From Entomortierella parvispora (Eukaryota; Mortierellomycota; Mortierellomycetes; Mortierellales; Mortierellaceae): DNA of 64,000 nt. The notes beneath the pieces were generated by a model. It was not told the origin of the DNA. It searched no databases and saw only the letters and a list, made by a program, of their open reading frames with translations. The stretch spans positions 186,001 to 250,000 of the forward strand of contig OY752151.1 of NCBI GenBank assembly GCA_963573315.1, read 5' to 3'. The translations under genes were made by a program, and so were the position numbers. Positions 1-12,407 of the stretch are shown piece after piece. Within the stretch, counting starts at the first letter, position 1, and the number at the start of each line of letters is the position of its first letter.

Positions 1-236
1 TTAATGGGACATCCTCCAGTCAACTGAGGAATACACTTTTTGTAGTCGTTTAGGCGAGGGTTAGTTCCCTTGATTGGGCAACAGACATCAGGCTTGTTTT
101 TGATCTTGCAGATTTTCTTGGTGAGACGATAGCCGGCGTGACATCCACCAGCAGGCGCTGTTGGGATCCGAGGGGAAGAGGTTGCAGCAGCCAGGGAGGC
201 AACGGCGAGTACAAGAGCAATCTTATTCAGAAGCAT
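1..236 (-). CDS. Small secreted cysteine-rich protein, 3' end outside window
   Basis: The frame opens at an ATG at 236 and stays open to the window edge, giving at least 78 residues; no stop is reached in frame, so the gene is partial. Residues 1-20 form a typical signal peptide (charged start, then a Leu/Val/Ala core). The mature part has six cysteines at about 32, 43, 52, 53, 68 and 76, including one adjacent pair, which suggests a disulfide-bonded extracellular protein. TATA-like boxes on the same strand lie at 277-284 and 435-441; the second leaves room for a normal leader. I do not recognise the family, and effector-like or defensin-like roles would be guesses. Its architecture resembles the other small secreted genes at 16673 and 20319, but the cysteine spacing differs. 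Confidence 0.65.
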   Translation of the reverse strand, partial: MLLNKIALVLAVASLAAATSSPRIPTAPAGGCHAGYRLTKKICKIKNKPDVCCPIKGTNPRLNDYKKCIPQLTGGCPI

Positions 237-1291
237 CGGCTATTAGAAGATTAAAGATGATGATCAGAACATCAACATTTTTATACAGCTGCCGTCCAAG
301 GACACTCTGGGTTCAAGTTAAAGGGTATGTGAGCGTGGACTGCACAGATTTCTTGCAATTGTCACCGTAGGTGCGGATATTGGTAGAAGAGATGGTGCGA
401 ATGGAAGGGTAGAGTCGGCATGGTACACTTTCTCTTATATACCCGATCATGGTTAGACCAAGATGTTGTTCCGCGGGAATGTGTGTGTAATGTCGGGGAT
501 GGACCGTTGCCAGTGGAGTCTAGAAGGAGAGCATCAGGGCAAAACATCAAGAGAGTGTAAGGAGCAACGCCATGCCATATAACAGCATCCAGCAGGAAAA
601 CAACAAGATGGGGAAAATCAAAAACCTTGAATTCACGGACGGAAAATAACTAGAAATAAGGCATTCAAGGATCCGAGCCCCCTTTTTTTTTGCCTGGCGA
701 GGAACAGTGCTCTTTAAGACGGCTCACAACCTCCTACAATCTTGCAAAACCAATCACTGTTGGAGACTGGGTCCGAGTGCTCTGCAGATCCGTTGAAGGC
801 TGGGCGAACAGACTTCACTGGTACTGACTGCGAGATCTTTGTGAGCATCCAATCTGATCTCGCATTGAGAGAGCTATTTTGGGGGGATGCAGTCGAAAAA
901 AGTTCAGTCATAGACTGCCATTGTGAACACAAGGTAGCAGAAAGAGAGGTATTTGGGGTTCAGTAGTTTACAGGCTGGCGAGTCTCAAAAGGTAGGTTGC
1001 ACTCAGGAACACTCTGAGTGTCTGGACGGCTTTGGCTACTCGGCAAGGCGGAACAAGAGATCGGCACACTCTTTCGATCATTAAAGTCAAAATATTCCAG
1101 AGCCACGATTTACTTTCCGCATGGAAAGATTTCTTCGGAATGATGGATCCCTTCATACAGGAGTCAACTCCTTTGGGAAAGTGAATGGTGAAGAGTTGGG
1201 CGAAGTTCCAAAAAAGACGCGTGATGGAACTCGTGTTCCTGTAGCACCCCTTAACTAAAATTTTGCACCGTGTTCCAAGTGTTCCATCTGC
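237..1291. other. Intergenic region without a supported gene
   Basis: The stretch holds the promoter of the secreted gene at 1-236 and that of the dehydrogenase at 1292. Short frames on both strands (for example 742-966 plus and 968-1297 minus) show no signal peptide, motif, splice continuity or family resemblance. A short T run lies near 683-690. Nothing else is seen. Confidence 0.5.
435..441 (-). promoter_or_regulatory. TATA box of the secreted protein at 1-236
   Basis: The minus strand reads TATATAA about 200 nt upstream of the ATG at 236. A second A/T box, TATAAAAA, lies at 277-284, only about 41 nt from the ATG, which would leave almost no leader. The upstream box is therefore the likelier core promoter. 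Confidence 0.4.
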
Positions 1292-2487
1292 ATGCATCCT
1301 TGCAAAAACCTCAACATGCTGGAATCACTCACAAACATTGACTATTGGAAGACATTTGTCCTCTCCTCGACCTTTTCGCCCGAACAGATCCCCGACCTCT
1401 CGTCCAAAGTTGCTATTGTCACTGGAGGCAATGGAGGACTCGGGTATGAGACGTCTCTGGTCTTAGCATCCCATGGCGCGCATGTCTTCTTGGCCTGTCG
1501 AGACCAAGGAAAGGCTAACGAGGCCATCGAGAGACTGGAGCGCGAACTAGCCGAGACTGCGCCCCATATTCATCCCAGAATTGAGTTCTTGTTCTTGGAT
1601 CTCGCAGATTTGAGGTCTGTTGCTCGGTCTGCCAACGAATTTTTGGCCAAGGGTCTGCCGCTGCACATCCTTGTCAATAATGCAGGCGTGGGCTTGTCAC
1701 CTCCCAAACTAAGCAAGGATGGCATCGAGCTGGTTTTTGCTGTGAACCATATGGGGTAAGATATTATCTTTCTCTTACTTATCCATATCTCTATTGATCC
1801 AATTATATTCATCTAATCACCCCAATAGCCACTTTCTGTTCACACAGCGTCTGTTGTCAAAGCTGGTCGAGTCACAACCATCACGGATAGTCAACGTCAG
1901 TTCCATAGCCCACGAGCTTCAGCTACCACTTGGAGGCATTCAGTTTGGGACAATGGGCCAAGCAGATGCAGAGTCCCCAGCAGTGAATTACAATCGTTCG
2001 AAACTCGCCAATATTTTGTACACGAAGGCGCTTTCACGACGGTTGCGAGCAAAAGGCCACGACCGCGTCTTTGTAAATGCGGTTCATCCAGGCTACTGTC
2101 TTACTGCCATCGACGATGATAGTGGGAAGACATTGGGCAAAATTCTTTCTACGGTTGCCATAACAGCTCGTTCTTGGATGGGACGTCCGGCAGCTACAGG
2201 CGCGATCAGCCAGATCTATTGTGCATGTGCCAAAGAAATCGAAGACAAGCAGCTGTCTGGTCGTTATTTTGTGCCAGACGCACACGAGCTCCGCCCAAGT
2301 AAGATCAAATTTACAGTTCCCCTCCAAAGAAAACCCTCCCTCCTCCCCACTCCTTACTAACCGCATTTGAATGTTGGACTAAATAGGCCCATATGCCATG
2401 AACAAAGAGCTACAAGAGAGGCTTTTCAAGTATTCGGAAGATTTTATGGTCAAGCGAGGGCTTTTGTCGCATGAACCAGATTTGTAA
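1292..2487 (+). CDS. Short-chain dehydrogenase/reductase, retinol-dehydrogenase-like
   Basis: Three exons, 1292-1755, 1829-2298 and 2387-2487, join to 344 residues. This is a classical NAD(P)-dependent short-chain dehydrogenase. The cofactor motif TGGNGGLG is at 44-51, NNAG at 129-132, the structural Asn in the NHMGHF stretch near 152, the catalytic Ser in VSS near 179, and the YNRSK catalytic Tyr/Lys at 209/213. The first splice junction falls inside the conserved NHxGHF motif, which confirms it. The pattern is closest to the RDH/WWOX-like group acting on retinoid- or steroid-like or other lipophilic alcohols; the real substrate cannot be read from sequence. There is no signal peptide, so it is cytosolic or peripheral to membranes. 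An in-frame ATG at 1316 is an alternative start. AATAAA overlaps the stop at 2487-2492. It is convergent with the helicase gene, 65 bp away. Confidence 0.9.
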
Positions 2488-2552
2488 ATAAACGATGAAG
2501 GGACAAATGTATCAAAACATAAAAACCATTTTTATACAGCATCGGTGACCAA

Positions 2553-4115
2553 CTAAATTAAGTCGGTAACGTTCATGGGCATCTCGTCGATCTGTGTGCT
2601 GTAGTACTGTTCGATATCGCGCAAGATCTTAATATCATCCTGGGTGACAAAGTTGATGGCGACACCCTTGCGACCGAAACGACCAGAACGACCAATACTA
2701 AAAGAGAAGAAGAGGGATACGGCGTTAGGACTTCTTGTTACCCATGAGACTATACAAATATGAGTGCTTTCGTAAACGTACCGATGAATATAGTTCTCAC
2801 GATTGCTTGGAAGATCGTAGTTGACAACCAAAGAGACCTGCTGAACATCAATACCACGAGCCCAAACATCCGTGGTAATCAAGACTCGACTATTGTAAGA
2901 GCAAGATATAATGGTTAGGGTCATTCTTTCCGGTAGTTCAAACAAATATAGATAGCCATCTGCAATAAGACACTTGCCTGGATCCTTGTCTAAACTCTTG
3001 CATAATCGCATCACGCTCCTTCTGAGGCATCTCTCCATGCATGGATGATACTGTAAAGTTGGCCTCTCTCATCTTGGTTGTCAACCAGTCAACCTTTCTG
3101 CGAGTATTGCAAAAGATGACGGCCTGTGTGATTGTCAATGTGTCGTAGAGATCGCAAAGGGTATCAAACTTCCAGTCCTCTTTTTCAACAGCAACAAAGA
3201 ACTGCTTGATTCCCTCCAACGTCAGTTCATCACGTTTGACCAAGATGCGGATAGGGTCTGTCATGAACTTGGAGGTCATCTCCAACACATCGTGTGGGAG
3301 CGTGGCGGACAAAATGACAACTTGAGTCGAGGGTGGCAAAAAGCGGTAGACATCGTAGATTTGATCCTTGAATCCCTGGTTCAAAAGTTCATCGGCCTCA
3401 TCCAGCACCATCATCTTGATATGGCGTGTCCGGAGGTTGCGGCGACGGATCATATCAAAGACACGGCCAGGTGTTCCAACAACCACATGTTGGCCGTGAT
3501 CCAGCTGGCGGATATCCTCTCCTACACTCGTTCCTCCAATGCAGGCGTGGCACTGGACATTCATATAGTCTCCCAAAGCCAGAATGACACTCTGGATCTG
3601 AATTGCTAATTCACGGGTGGGAGCAAGAACCAAGGCCTGTGTCTCACGAATGGAGGTGTCGATCGATTGCAAAATTGAGATCGAGAATGTTGCGGTTTTT
3701 CCTGTTCCAGACTGCGCCTGAGCAATGACATCGCGTCCCTTGACAATGGGGTTGATAGCACGCTGCTGAATGGCGGATGGTCTTTCAAAGTCTACACAAC
3801 ACAAAGTGGTCAATAATCCACATCCTCTTGAGCCGTTGCAGATAGAGGAACTGGTAGTTGATGCAACTTACTGTATGCATACACTCCACGGAGTAGATCG
3901 TCCTTCAATCCGAGAGAGTCGAACGTTGGTACAACTAGAGGGATGAAAATGGATCGATATCAAAGGGGGAAAAAAAAAGAAAACCAGGAGTAAGCGGTTG
4001 CTCCAGCGTAGATCTGCCTGCTATTCATGACGATTGGTCGGGTTATGACCCTACCCTTGACGTCCTCGCTGGTCTCAAAGACAAGTTTCTCGTCGTTCTT
4101 GTTGATGCCGGCCAT
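2553..4115 (-). CDS. FAL1: DEAD-box ATP-dependent RNA helicase eIF4A3/FAL1
   Basis: Five exons (4055-4115, 3872-3934, 2978-3791, 2782-2889, 2553-2697) join to 396 residues, the usual length of this family. Motifs in order: Q motif with RPSAIQ near 45-50, Walker A AQSGTGKT at 67-74, PTREL near 99, DEAD at 172-175, SAT at 203-205, and [13 protein letters not shown] near 352. The end [11 protein letters not shown] matches eIF4A3 rather than eIF4A1/2. In animals eIF4A3 is the RNA clamp of the exon junction complex; the yeast relative FAL1 works in 18S rRNA maturation, so either or both roles are possible. The intron at 2890-2977 uses a GC donor; the family sequence requires this joint. The other introns are GT-AG and of 80-120 nt. 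It shares a 639-bp divergent promoter with the BLM10 gene. Confidence 0.96.
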
Positions 4116-4754
4116 TGTTTGATTCCTGATGCCGATGGTTGGTTGACTGGATGGATGGAGTGTCAACTGGGGAATGAATGCACCGCCCTCTCTCTTCGTT
4201 TCTTGCAAATACGTGCAATAAATACACTCCATGATCTTCCGGTGACGTAACACGTGCACGTGACCAGTGAGAACTGCCTTGCCTCTGCCCCGCGCGTACG
4301 TGCATTGCGTGCGTGCGTGCGTGCGCTGCAGGTCGCAGTGCCACGGTGCGGAGGTGGGCGAAAGAGGTGTTGAAGAATGGCACACCCTGCGCTTGCACTG
4401 CTGCACGCCCCTCGTCGCACGGTCTGTCTGTGTGTCCGTCTCCCTTCTCCTTCTCCTTCTCCCTTGCTCCCTCTGTCCTCTCCTTTCGTCTGCTCAACTG
4501 CCATCCCATCTCATCCCTCTGCCGCGTCCTCTTTGATCCCATCCGCGCCTTACGCAACACCGACACGCGGCTCTCCAACCGGGCGATTCCATCCGTCTTT
4601 TCTTCTGCTTCGCCGACTTTGTCATTTCCTTCTTTGCGTCTTCTCCTCTTTCTTTCCCTCTTTATTATACCTAACCACCCAAAGTCTACCTTCTGTTCCC
4701 TTTCAACCACCCACTGTACTACTGCTCCACCCTATCTTCCCGTCTCGCTGACCT
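4116..4754. promoter_or_regulatory. Divergent promoter between eIF4A3/FAL1 and BLM10
   Basis: On the FAL1 side there is a CRE-like TGACGTAA at 4243-4250 directly abutting two back-to-back CACGTG E-boxes at 4251-4256 and 4257-4262. A short GCGT microsatellite lies near 4306-4326. The BLM10 side is strongly pyrimidine-rich from about 4435 to 4750, typical of fungal leaders. Long frames on both strands here are low-complexity and are not genes. bHLH or bZIP binding is inferred from motif shape only. Confidence 0.5.
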
Positions 4755-7700
4755 ATGCCACCTTACACTATCGCGATCTCTATGGACATGGATATTCCAA
4801 AGGCAGAGTGGGGAGATCTCTCCTCTGAGCTCCACAACATCCTTCCTTATGGCAACAGTCTGGCGCAAGAGGCCAGTAGCATGCTTAGCAACATTGTGCA
4901 TCATTTTGGACAATGCTTGAAGTCTGAAGACTGGGCCCCCGGAGCGATCTACTGGGCCAAGCAACTTAGCGAGTATGGGCGATGCAGACTTTGAGCCACT
5001 CTGCAATTTGGCAGATCTGGCGGTAGATAATGACGGTGGACTGGATCTGACATCGTTTTGATCCACAATTGTAGATATCTCGATCTAAAGTACTCTCTCC
5101 CGAAAGAGACTCGTGTCGCCTTTGCAAAGGTGTTTTGGGAGCTGACAATGGCTCCTGGTATGGACGCCACCATGGTGGAAGTCTGGTCACACTACTGCCG
5201 CCGATTGCTCAAGTAAGGATAGATAAGAGATGGCTCGAATGTGGTGTGTTTCGGGTGCAGACCAGACGAGCTTTCTGCCCACATGGCTGTGGTGGAGATC
5301 CGAGAGTGACTGTTGGGCGATTTTGGTGGCAACATACTCACGTGTCCGTTTTCATTTTCGTAGGAAAAAAGATCTGATAGAAAGGGACGACCTTACCCTA
5401 CCTTGGCGACCAGCATATGACCTACTAGACAGGATATTATTTCCCAAGAACAGGCAAAGAGCACTACTGTCGGAATCGTATGAATGATTTGCTTTTTGTT
5501 GTTGCAAAAGAAAGACACTCTAAACCTTCTGCCACCTTCAATTTTGTTTCTACTTTCTATGGTTACCCTCTTTGCGTTGTCTCGCTCATCGCCCCATTTA
5601 ATTTGATCCGCACGTCTATTCTTGATTTTCACAATCATAGTAAGCGAATGGCCAAGGTCGTGCGCTTGATAGAAACCGCTCAAAGGTTTGGAGCCCGTGT
5701 GAATATGCTATTACTGCCAAAATTTCCTTACACCACAGCCGCTAATGAATTGTCCAACTCATATCTAGGTTCTTTCCCAAAGAATCTTCAGATGAAATTT
5801 TAGAAGAGTTTCTTCCAAAGATGACCACCAGTAACTTGCCAGAATTACTGAAGGCACAGACGTACCTTTGCACATTTTTGCCAACCGACATTGAGGCAGG
5901 GAAGGATCCTCGAGAGTGGATGCCTACTGTATTCAGGATCTGGTCTATGGCCGTGCGATCGAGTGAGGTGGATCGAAATTTTCTATCTTTGGTCGGCCGT
6001 GTTGCAGAAGACAATGTAGGCGTCAAGGATATGTTTACACAGGACCAAATCCGCGCAGTATTCACTGCCGGTCTGTCTTCCCTAAATCTGCCAGTAGGTA
6101 AGGGGCAGCGAACAAATGCAGTGGATTCTGAGGGAGGGACGTCGCATAAGGCGGTTGGCCGAAATGATGTAAGTGGTATTTTTGCTGGATGGTCTTCTCG
6201 CAGGAGCTATGAAGCGTCCGAGGTGATAGTTGAAACTAAGACTCAATATGATTAATAGATGCGAATGACATCGTTCGTAATGTTCATCGTGAACACGATC
6301 AATCCTGTCACAGAAAATGCCACGCCAAAGACCTCCACGTTGGCACATTTGAGAGACTTGATCCAGGCGATCGAGTCTTTCTTTCATCCCTCAAACTCAG
6401 GACCTTGGTCGCATGCTTTAGCCTTGTTCCTGCAGTCGTTTGCATACGACTTCTTGCAAAGAATGAAACGAGGTGAGAGGACATTCAGAATTTTTGGTTT
6501 TTTTCCCTATCTGAGAAAGATGATATGATCGTTGACACATTCTCGCAAAACAATATAGAGCAAGAGGCTGACTGTTCTACACCCATGGAGCTTCGTCTTA
6601 CACCCGAAATCAGCGACAAGTTCGTGGACATAATCAAGGGTGTGGCATTCCTGTCAATGTTCTCAAAAGATCAGCGGGCTGTGGCGCAGACACACATGGC
6701 GCTACGATACTTGGCATGGATTTCACCAAAGCTGATCCTCCCCGGTGTACTGGAGAGAGCCTACCCTTCATTGGAGTCTCTGACAGAAACTCATCGTACA
6801 ACAAGTGTCATCTCGGCGCTAGGATCTTTGGCTGTACCTCTTCTCAATCCTCAGCACTACCCACAAGGTGGCAAACACCTTGCCCCGTTGTTACATCTTA
6901 CTGTGCCCGGCGTAGATTTGAATGATCCTGTCAAGACATGGTACACGCTCATGTTTGTGTCATCAATGATATCTACGGTGCCTGTGCGAGATTTGACGAC
7001 CACCGGTAGTGCTGGATTTCAATGGGGAGGCATGGACGAAGACGTTATGGACTCGGACGTCATAGTAGACCTCGAAATGGAAGATGCCAACAGGAAAGCA
7101 TCTACTGCTGACTTTGAGGAGTGGGTCTTCAAGTTCGTTAGAAGGGCTATGGTCATGGTAGGTCGACTATATGTTGCCAGAGCTTGCGACTTATAATTCA
7201 AATGTGAAACTAAAGTATACTTTATACACCCATCCAGTTTGAAAATTATCCAGATGTTGGACAAGGCACCAAGAACACAGTCGAGAGCTCTGTTACAGGC
7301 ACGGTTTCGGTAAGAATGGCAGCTGGCGTTCGTGACCCTTCGCTGATCTTTTTTCTAACTCGATCTTTGTATTCATAGTATTGCTTTGAGGTGCTTTTTA
7401 GTCAATTGTCCAAGCAGTTGTACGATCGTACCACGAAACTGGTCATTGAACTAGTGGAATCCACGCCGTTGATCAATGCCTCCAAGGCTATGTCTGCTTT
7501 TGTATCTTGCTGGGCAAGTGCAGATCGTGAACATGCCATGACCAAGCTGTTTCCTATTCTGGACCGTCAGATTCGTGCAGAACTTGAGCATGGCGCAAGC
7601 TCAGTACCTTCTCTGGCCTACTCCAATTTGCATCGCGACAGCTCTTTACATTATTATCAAGAATTGTTAAATCAATTGGTTCTCCGCTGCGATATCCTGG

Positions 7701-7883
7701 GCCATCGTGAGGAGATCTCAAGCTTATTCAAGCTGATGCTCGACAAATGTCAAGACCGCAGAGGATACAAGCTGGCAGCCAAGTTGATGCTTTCGTCTTT
7801 GCAGTCTCTGCTCTTTACTCATGTCCTCGATATCCGCTCACATGATACCAGTCAATGGGAGGATCAAGGTAAATGACGGGCGT

Positions 7884-7915
<32 letters not shown>

Positions 7916-10900
7916 GGCGTACCTCAAAAGAATGGAGCATACTAACATACATTGCCTCGATTTAGAATTCATGTCCGAGTCCCATAAGCACTGGGGTGCC
8001 CTTGGGGAGCCTGGCTGTGATGATCTGAAGTGGCACATTCCTTCGAATCAGGAAATCGACTTTGCTATTGAACTGATCGAAACATTCCATGTTTCTGCCA
8101 TGGAGCGTGCGCGAGAGCTGATGACCTCGACAATGCTGGAAGGCAAGCAGCTATCCATCGAATTCTGTAAATCCATCACCACCATCAAGTCGTTCGTCAC
8201 TGGCATGGTCACCATGGTCGATGATGACGGCGATAGTCCGATCTCCAGCGCAAGGTATATCCAATTGAAATACAACCGCCTTCTTTTTTTGCGGTGTTAT
8301 CTTGGACTAACATCGATTATTAATTTGTTCATAGTCTGGGCGAGGATACAGCTTCAATCCAGCCGCTGAATCGCATTAACGTTGGATACTGCCTCACAGA
8401 CCGCAGTGATCCCAGGACACAAAGGATCCGTGAGATTCGTGCTGAGACAGGAAACCTTCTCCATGAACTCATGGCGTACTTCCATACAAGACGAGAAGAT
8501 GACGTGGAGAACATCAAAGTTTTGGTGAAGGTATGTATCTCATTGATCTCATTGCTTTGGGTGTCACCTTTGAACTTGTCGCTGATATTTTCTTTATCCG
8601 TTATAGACCGCTCGCGTGTTCCTCTCTAATCATGGTGTGGATGGGGCTGTGTTTGATAACAACAAGAGAGGATACGAGTTCTTGAAGCGAGGAATCTCAC
8701 TTCCTGGAAAGAAGAAGGAGTACCCTAGACTGTTGCGGTGCAGACGAGCGGCCTTTCAACACTTTTTGCGGTGCAAAGTAAACTCTTTTGGTCGCGCAAA
8801 GACTGAATTGCATGACGCCTTGATTATGGATCTCGTTGACTTGTCTTTGAGTCAATACACGGACGTGAGAAAGTATGCCGCCTACCGTGTGCCTAAGTAT
8901 ACATGACATGTTCACGTGTCCATTCAATATTTCATCCTAACGTTCTTTTATTTGGATATTTAGGAAGTCGCAACAGGCCCTTCTCAGAGCCGTTCGGTGT
9001 TACCAAGGTGCAAAGAACCTAGTGCTGCCTACCTTGCTTAAGGCCCTGGAAAGTTCAAGTAATGATCATAAGATAGAGTAACGGCAGATGCAAGTCAACC
9101 CTTTGACTGTATTAACACAATCTTATACTTTTCACCAGATAAGGATTACGAGCGGATGAAGGGAGCACTGTTCTTACTTAGTGCGAAAACCTTGGCTCTT
9201 CCTTGCCTCAGAGATTGGAGATATGCACCGGAATATGTCCTTCGACTCTGTACAGCTCACCATGCGGATAAGGTACAGTTTCAGTCTACGTTTTTGAGAT
9301 TCAGATCAAAAAAAAAAAAAAAAAAAGAGGAAAGGAAATCACCAGTACTCCAGTTAACGAATCTCTGTTCTCTCTAGCCGAGTATCCAAACGTTGGTTCG
9401 CAAGTGTTTCCTGGAGTACATCATGAACATGACCAATATGTCGTTTAAAGTCCTGATAAGCAGCGAGTTCGCCAAGTCAATTAAGGACTTTGAAGCAACT
9501 CATGGTCTCCGAATGGATCCTGACACTCTGAGCCGAGCTACCTCCAAGGCCAAAGGGCGACGCCTGGATAACGTTAAAGCCTATGACAACCTTTTGGTCG
9601 CCTTGACCAGCCTAGTTCAGAACGATACATTACATTGGCGATATCAGACGATGGCTATGAGCTTCCTGGAGCTATATATGAGGCCCGAGATCCCTGCCAG
9701 CCTGGAGCTGGCGCAATTTGAGACTAAAAGTCTGCTGTCAGAGATGCCAATGGTTCGCAAGATTGCTTTGTCGAGCTTGAGTATCATGATGGTCAACATG
9801 AAGATCCGAACGTTTGGTCAAGGCGACGCTTACAGTTTAATCATTCGAAAGGCAACAAACCCCTTGAAACGCGTCGTCACACTCCCAGAGAATGTTCCAG
9901 AGGATTTCACCTGGGAGTACTTGAAGGCATCTGTTGCTGAGATTAACTACGACCATCCGGAAAAAGGGTACCGTACTTTACTTGAAATTAATGATCATTC
10001 TTGGAGTTATAACGCTGACTGTTTGTCTGCCCCTTGTATAGATTGCTTGACGACTCTGTAGCGACCGGCTGGTTGGTGTGGCCAAAGTCATTCAAAGCAT
10101 ACTTGCCAAGAACGGATTCTTTTGTAATGCCGGATATTGATCTTGAGTCAAGACCAGTCTACGACCATCTGGAAAGTTTCTTTGGCAACCCATCCTTCTG
10201 GGAGAAGCAAATAGAGTTCATGGCTCAGGAACCTGTTCGAGGGGAACGCCACGATGCATTCAACAGTGAGCACGCACGGTTTTTCAAATCAATTTTCGGC
10301 CTATGGGAGGACAAATTCCTAGGAGCCGTTGTGCCAGCAATTACGACCCTTTGCGCCAAAGCTGAGGACAAGAACGCTCAAAGGACAGCATCAGAGTTAA
10401 TTGGTGGTCTGATTAGAGGAAGCAAGCACTGGAAGAAAGGATCCTTGGATGGTATGTGGTCGTGGCTGACTCCTCTGTTGAAGAAGACATTCCAACAATG
10501 CACTCCCGATTCGCTGGTCTATTGGGAGCGATTTGTGAAATACTGTTGTCTCTTCCGTGATCCAAGACGTGTCTTGCCTCTGATCACGTTGATCTTCAAC
10601 ACGCCGCTGGACAGGGAATCGACTGCCGCATTCTCAGAATCCAAGAACTTGTTCTTCACACGGGCAGTGCTTGTGAGCCTGTCCTGGAGAGTGTCGTTGC
10701 TTACCCCAGTTCTACGAGAAGAGTGCTTGCGTCATATCACACATCCGTACAAACAGGTTCGCGAGATCCTCGGACATGTCATCAACGAACTCTTCCAACT
10801 GACCCCGCACCCATCATATAAGAGCGTCCAAGAATTGCTGTTGGATCAGGGCAAACTGTTGGATCAGCGGAGCAGTATGGTGGAAGATTTGGATGAGAAG

Positions 10901-11996
10901 TCAGCTCATCAAGTTCAAATCTTGAAGCAAAACCTTGCATCCTGGAAAGAATCGCACAAGCCCTCTATTCAAGGCGCATCGGATTATAGCAACGCCAGCA
11001 AAACAGGTAAACAGAAACGACTCTTGCACACTCCATCTTGTGCCTTTTGGATGTTCCTGGTTCTTATTCCTGTGCCCTCTCTGAATCTTTATCATACTAG
11101 TTCTGTCTTGGGTCTTTCAAGCTCTCTCAGGATGGCGCGTACAGGCAACATATGGAGTCGTTCTCCCTTTAGTACCGGACCTTTTCTTGATGCAGGACGT
11201 TCCTGATGATCAGGATTTGCAGCAACTGGCTACGCTTTCACTTTTGCAGTTGGCCAGGTTTGCCTATCCAGCCGATATGGTTCCTAAAGTTGTGGATATT
11301 CTCTGCAAGACGCTGAAAGAATCGGATAGTTGGCATGTGCGTAATAACGTGTTGCCAGTCGTTCAGGTTTTCTTTTACACTAACCTGTTCTCCATGGACG
11401 TGGAGATGATGGTACGTGTTATGGATGCAGTCTCGAGCATGCTCTTGGATACTCAGATTGAGGTAAGCTGACACTGCAGAACAGAGTAAATGGACATCAC
11501 ATCGTTCTACAAGGATGATATTAATCAGCCGGTTGTTTCTTGGTAGGTCCGACAACTCGCCGCCACGACGTTGTCTGGTATCGTTCGTTGCTCTCAACGC
11601 GATGCGACCCAAGCCCTATTCAAACATTTCAAACGACTGTTGCAGGACACACCTCTTCCTGCGCGCAAGAAGAGAGATCGGACGACAGGCGCGCCTAAGG
11701 AGAGTGATCCAGAGGGTTACAGTGACGCTCTCATCAAGCGTCATGCAGGAGTGCTGGGACTTTCATCTCTGGTTGAAGCGTTCCCATATGACGTACCGGA
11801 ATGGATGCCAGAGGTTCTGGTGTTCCTGTCTGGCTACTTTTCAGATCCACCTCCGATTTCGACGACGGTGAAGAAGGTGTTTGGCGATTTCAAACGTACA
11901 CACCAGGATACTTGGCACGAAGACTCGAAGCGATTCAGTCAAGATGAGTTGGAGGTATTGAGTGACATGCTTATTTCGCCTAGTTACTATGCTTAA
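4755..11996 (+). CDS. BLM10: Proteasome activator BLM10/PA200 (PSME4)
   Basis: Eighteen exons join to 1878 residues (human PSME4 is about 1840): 4755-4972, 5075-5212, 5364-5477, 5641-5685, 5769-6168, 6259-6472, 6559-7157, 7238-7309, 7379-7868, 7966-8254, 8335-8530, 8607-8872, 8964-9058, 9139-9272, 9378-9967, 10042-11006, 11101-11462, 11547-11996. All joints keep frame. BLM10 is a HEAT-repeat solenoid that caps the 20S proteasome, mostly in the nucleus, and promotes ATP-independent turnover of histones and peptides. Family hallmarks visible include LPWRP near 133, a SLNLPVG-like segment, FHPSN, GLIRGSKHW, and the C-terminal block with KRHAGVLGL, PYDVPEWMP and TVKK. The last three residues YYA form the HbYX tail that inserts into the 20S alpha ring. 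The start could also be the ATG at 4782. Long T and A runs sit in two introns. AATAAA is at 12027-12032. Confidence 0.95.
7885..7914 (+). repeat. Poly-T run of 30 in a BLM10 intron
   Basis: Thirty uninterrupted T bases lie just after the donor of intron 7869-7965. A second homopolymer, about 19 A, lies at roughly 9308-9326 in another intron of the same gene. Such runs recur across the window, inside introns and promoters and not in coding exons. Confidence 0.9.
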
Positions 11997-12407
11997 AGAA
12001 AATGAAAATAGGCTCCCTTTTATTAGAATAAACGATTGTAAAAGATTTGTTCTTGGGAGGATTGAGAATTCCCGTCGCCAAAAACAGATGTAATGGTTCT
12101 GAGCTGGACTGGACGCACTCGTGAGCCGCGGCAACAGCTCTGGCGCTCTTAATCCCTTCCGATAGATCCTGTCCGGGCTCCGTTACCAGATGGCACGATC
12201 AGGGCACAGGAACGACCGAAACAGAACTCTACTAAAAAAAATGTCCATCGTCGGATCAGCGAGATCCTACTGATGGCAACAGGTCAGGTTGAGAGTATTT
12301 TACATTCTTTTCTTTTTACTTTCCCACCTTTCCATACACCTTCCTTCTTGGAGACTGGAGCCAGCTGCGATTTACCCTTATTCATAAACAGTCTTTGATT
12401 GCTCGCC
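11997..12407. other. Intergenic: BLM10 3' end and promoter of the GPI-anchored gene
   Basis: Contains the BLM10 polyadenylation signal AATAAA at 12027-12032 and a pyrimidine-rich leader before the ATG at 12408. No further gene or repeat is seen. Confidence 0.5.

Noticed and set aside
742..966. Short frames on both strands upstream of the dehydrogenase
   Set aside because: No motif, signal peptide, splice support or protein-like composition; frames compete on both strands.
4075..4828. Several frames of 110-210 codons in the FAL1/BLM10 promoter
   Set aside because: Low-complexity Arg/Ser/Leu-rich translations of pyrimidine-rich leader DNA; mutually overlapping on both strands.
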